31,203 nt of DNA, taken from contig CAUYUJ010000173.1 of the NCBI GenBank assembly GCA_963575745.1, forward strand, positions 43,558 to 74,760, in the 5' to 3' direction. How positions within the stretch are numbered: the first letter of the stretch is position 1; every line of letters starts with the position of its first letter. The notes below the pieces were generated by a model that saw nothing but the letters and a program-made list of their open reading frames with translations, did not search any database and was not told where the DNA came from. The DNA is from Prorocentrum cordatum. Its lineage: Eukaryota; Sar; Dinophyceae; Prorocentrales; Prorocentraceae. Positions 30,890 through 31,203 of the stretch are shown here, piece after piece. The position numbers and the translations under genes are program-made.

Positions 30890-31203
30890 CGTCCGCCAGG
30901 CCTCGAAACCTGGAGCGCAGAAGCGCCGAGTCCATCCAGACAGACGTGAACCTTGGCCCTGGTGCCAACGAATGCACTGCAACATCCACACAATAGCGTC
31001 AAGCTCACCAGAAGCAAACACCAGCAGTCCCAGCGCGGTGGCTGGGTCGGCACCGACCGTGAATCAGCATCTCCCTCATGTCCCCCAGTCAAGAGGGTCT
31101 GTAGACGCGACCGTAATGCCTGCGTGACCTCTCCCATCCGCAGACATAGCCGACCGCCCCGGCCGCATGAGGTACACGGCGTAGGGGGGTAAGGCGCTCG
31201 CAC
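30890..31203. other. Unique sequence to window edge
   Basis: GC-rich unique sequence. A minus-strand frame open to the window edge (31203-30853) has a hydrophobic stretch (CLLLVSLTLLCGCCSAFVG) but no recognisable family; it could be an exon or chance. Confidence 0.3.

Overview
This window is nuclear DNA from a eukaryote, almost certainly a dinoflagellate. Two independent signals support that. First, a near-perfect copy of the 22-nt dinoflagellate spliced leader (one mismatch) lies at 24969-24990 on the minus strand. Second, 22.7-30.2 kb holds a Ty1/copia-type gag-pol of the kind I know from dinoflagellate genomes. Huge simple-sequence arrays, GC-rich unique DNA and an assembly gap of 100 N inside an array fit as well. 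I cannot name the species.

Layout. 1-4.1 kb: AAC, CTC, CTA and CAT arrays with little unique sequence. 4.1-5.8 kb: unique DNA that reads on the minus strand as the 3' part of a multi-exon gene for an unrecognised membrane protein. Its last four exons join in phase through introns of 49, 54 and 221 bp. 6.06-8.10 kb: a 2-kb CAT/CAG/CGT array. 8.95-9.45 kb: a 90-bp minisatellite. 9.65-10.45 kb: CA and TGTA arrays. 10.7-11.8 kb: an 18-bp perfect hairpin, a fold-back element with about 50-bp arms, and a 180-bp MITE-like element flanked by TTA. 11.8-15.1 kb: CTC, 12-bp, CAT and CATA arrays. One of these is an ATC array punctuated by GGGACACC blocks. 15.2-17.5 kb: a GC-rich CTTGGGGCC minisatellite containing a 332-bp tandem duplication. 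17.6-18.85 kb: CTC, CAC and CAT/CAG arrays. 18.9-22.6 kb: mostly unrecognised unique DNA, a gapped GTC/GGC array and purine-rich tracts.

22.7-30.2 kb is the most informative part. A decayed copia-like element (gag, protease, integrase, reverse transcriptase) is split inside gag by a 1500-bp insertion. The insertion is an antisense, intronless, full-length processed copy of a casein kinase 1 mRNA: spliced leader, 117-nt 5' UTR, intact 309-codon ORF, 422-nt 3' UTR and A9 tail. A 17-bp target-site duplication flanks it, and the gag reading frame resumes on the far side. The nested structure records the order of events: mRNA trans-splicing, reverse transcription, LINE-type insertion into an LTR element, and decay of the host element (protease frameshift, integrase stop and Asp-to-Asn change, reverse transcriptase LDD-to-LDG change), while the kinase frame stayed open.

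30.24-31.2 kb: non-coding sequence dense in small hairpins, including three CACAAG/CTTGTG stems and a 30-nt direct repeat.
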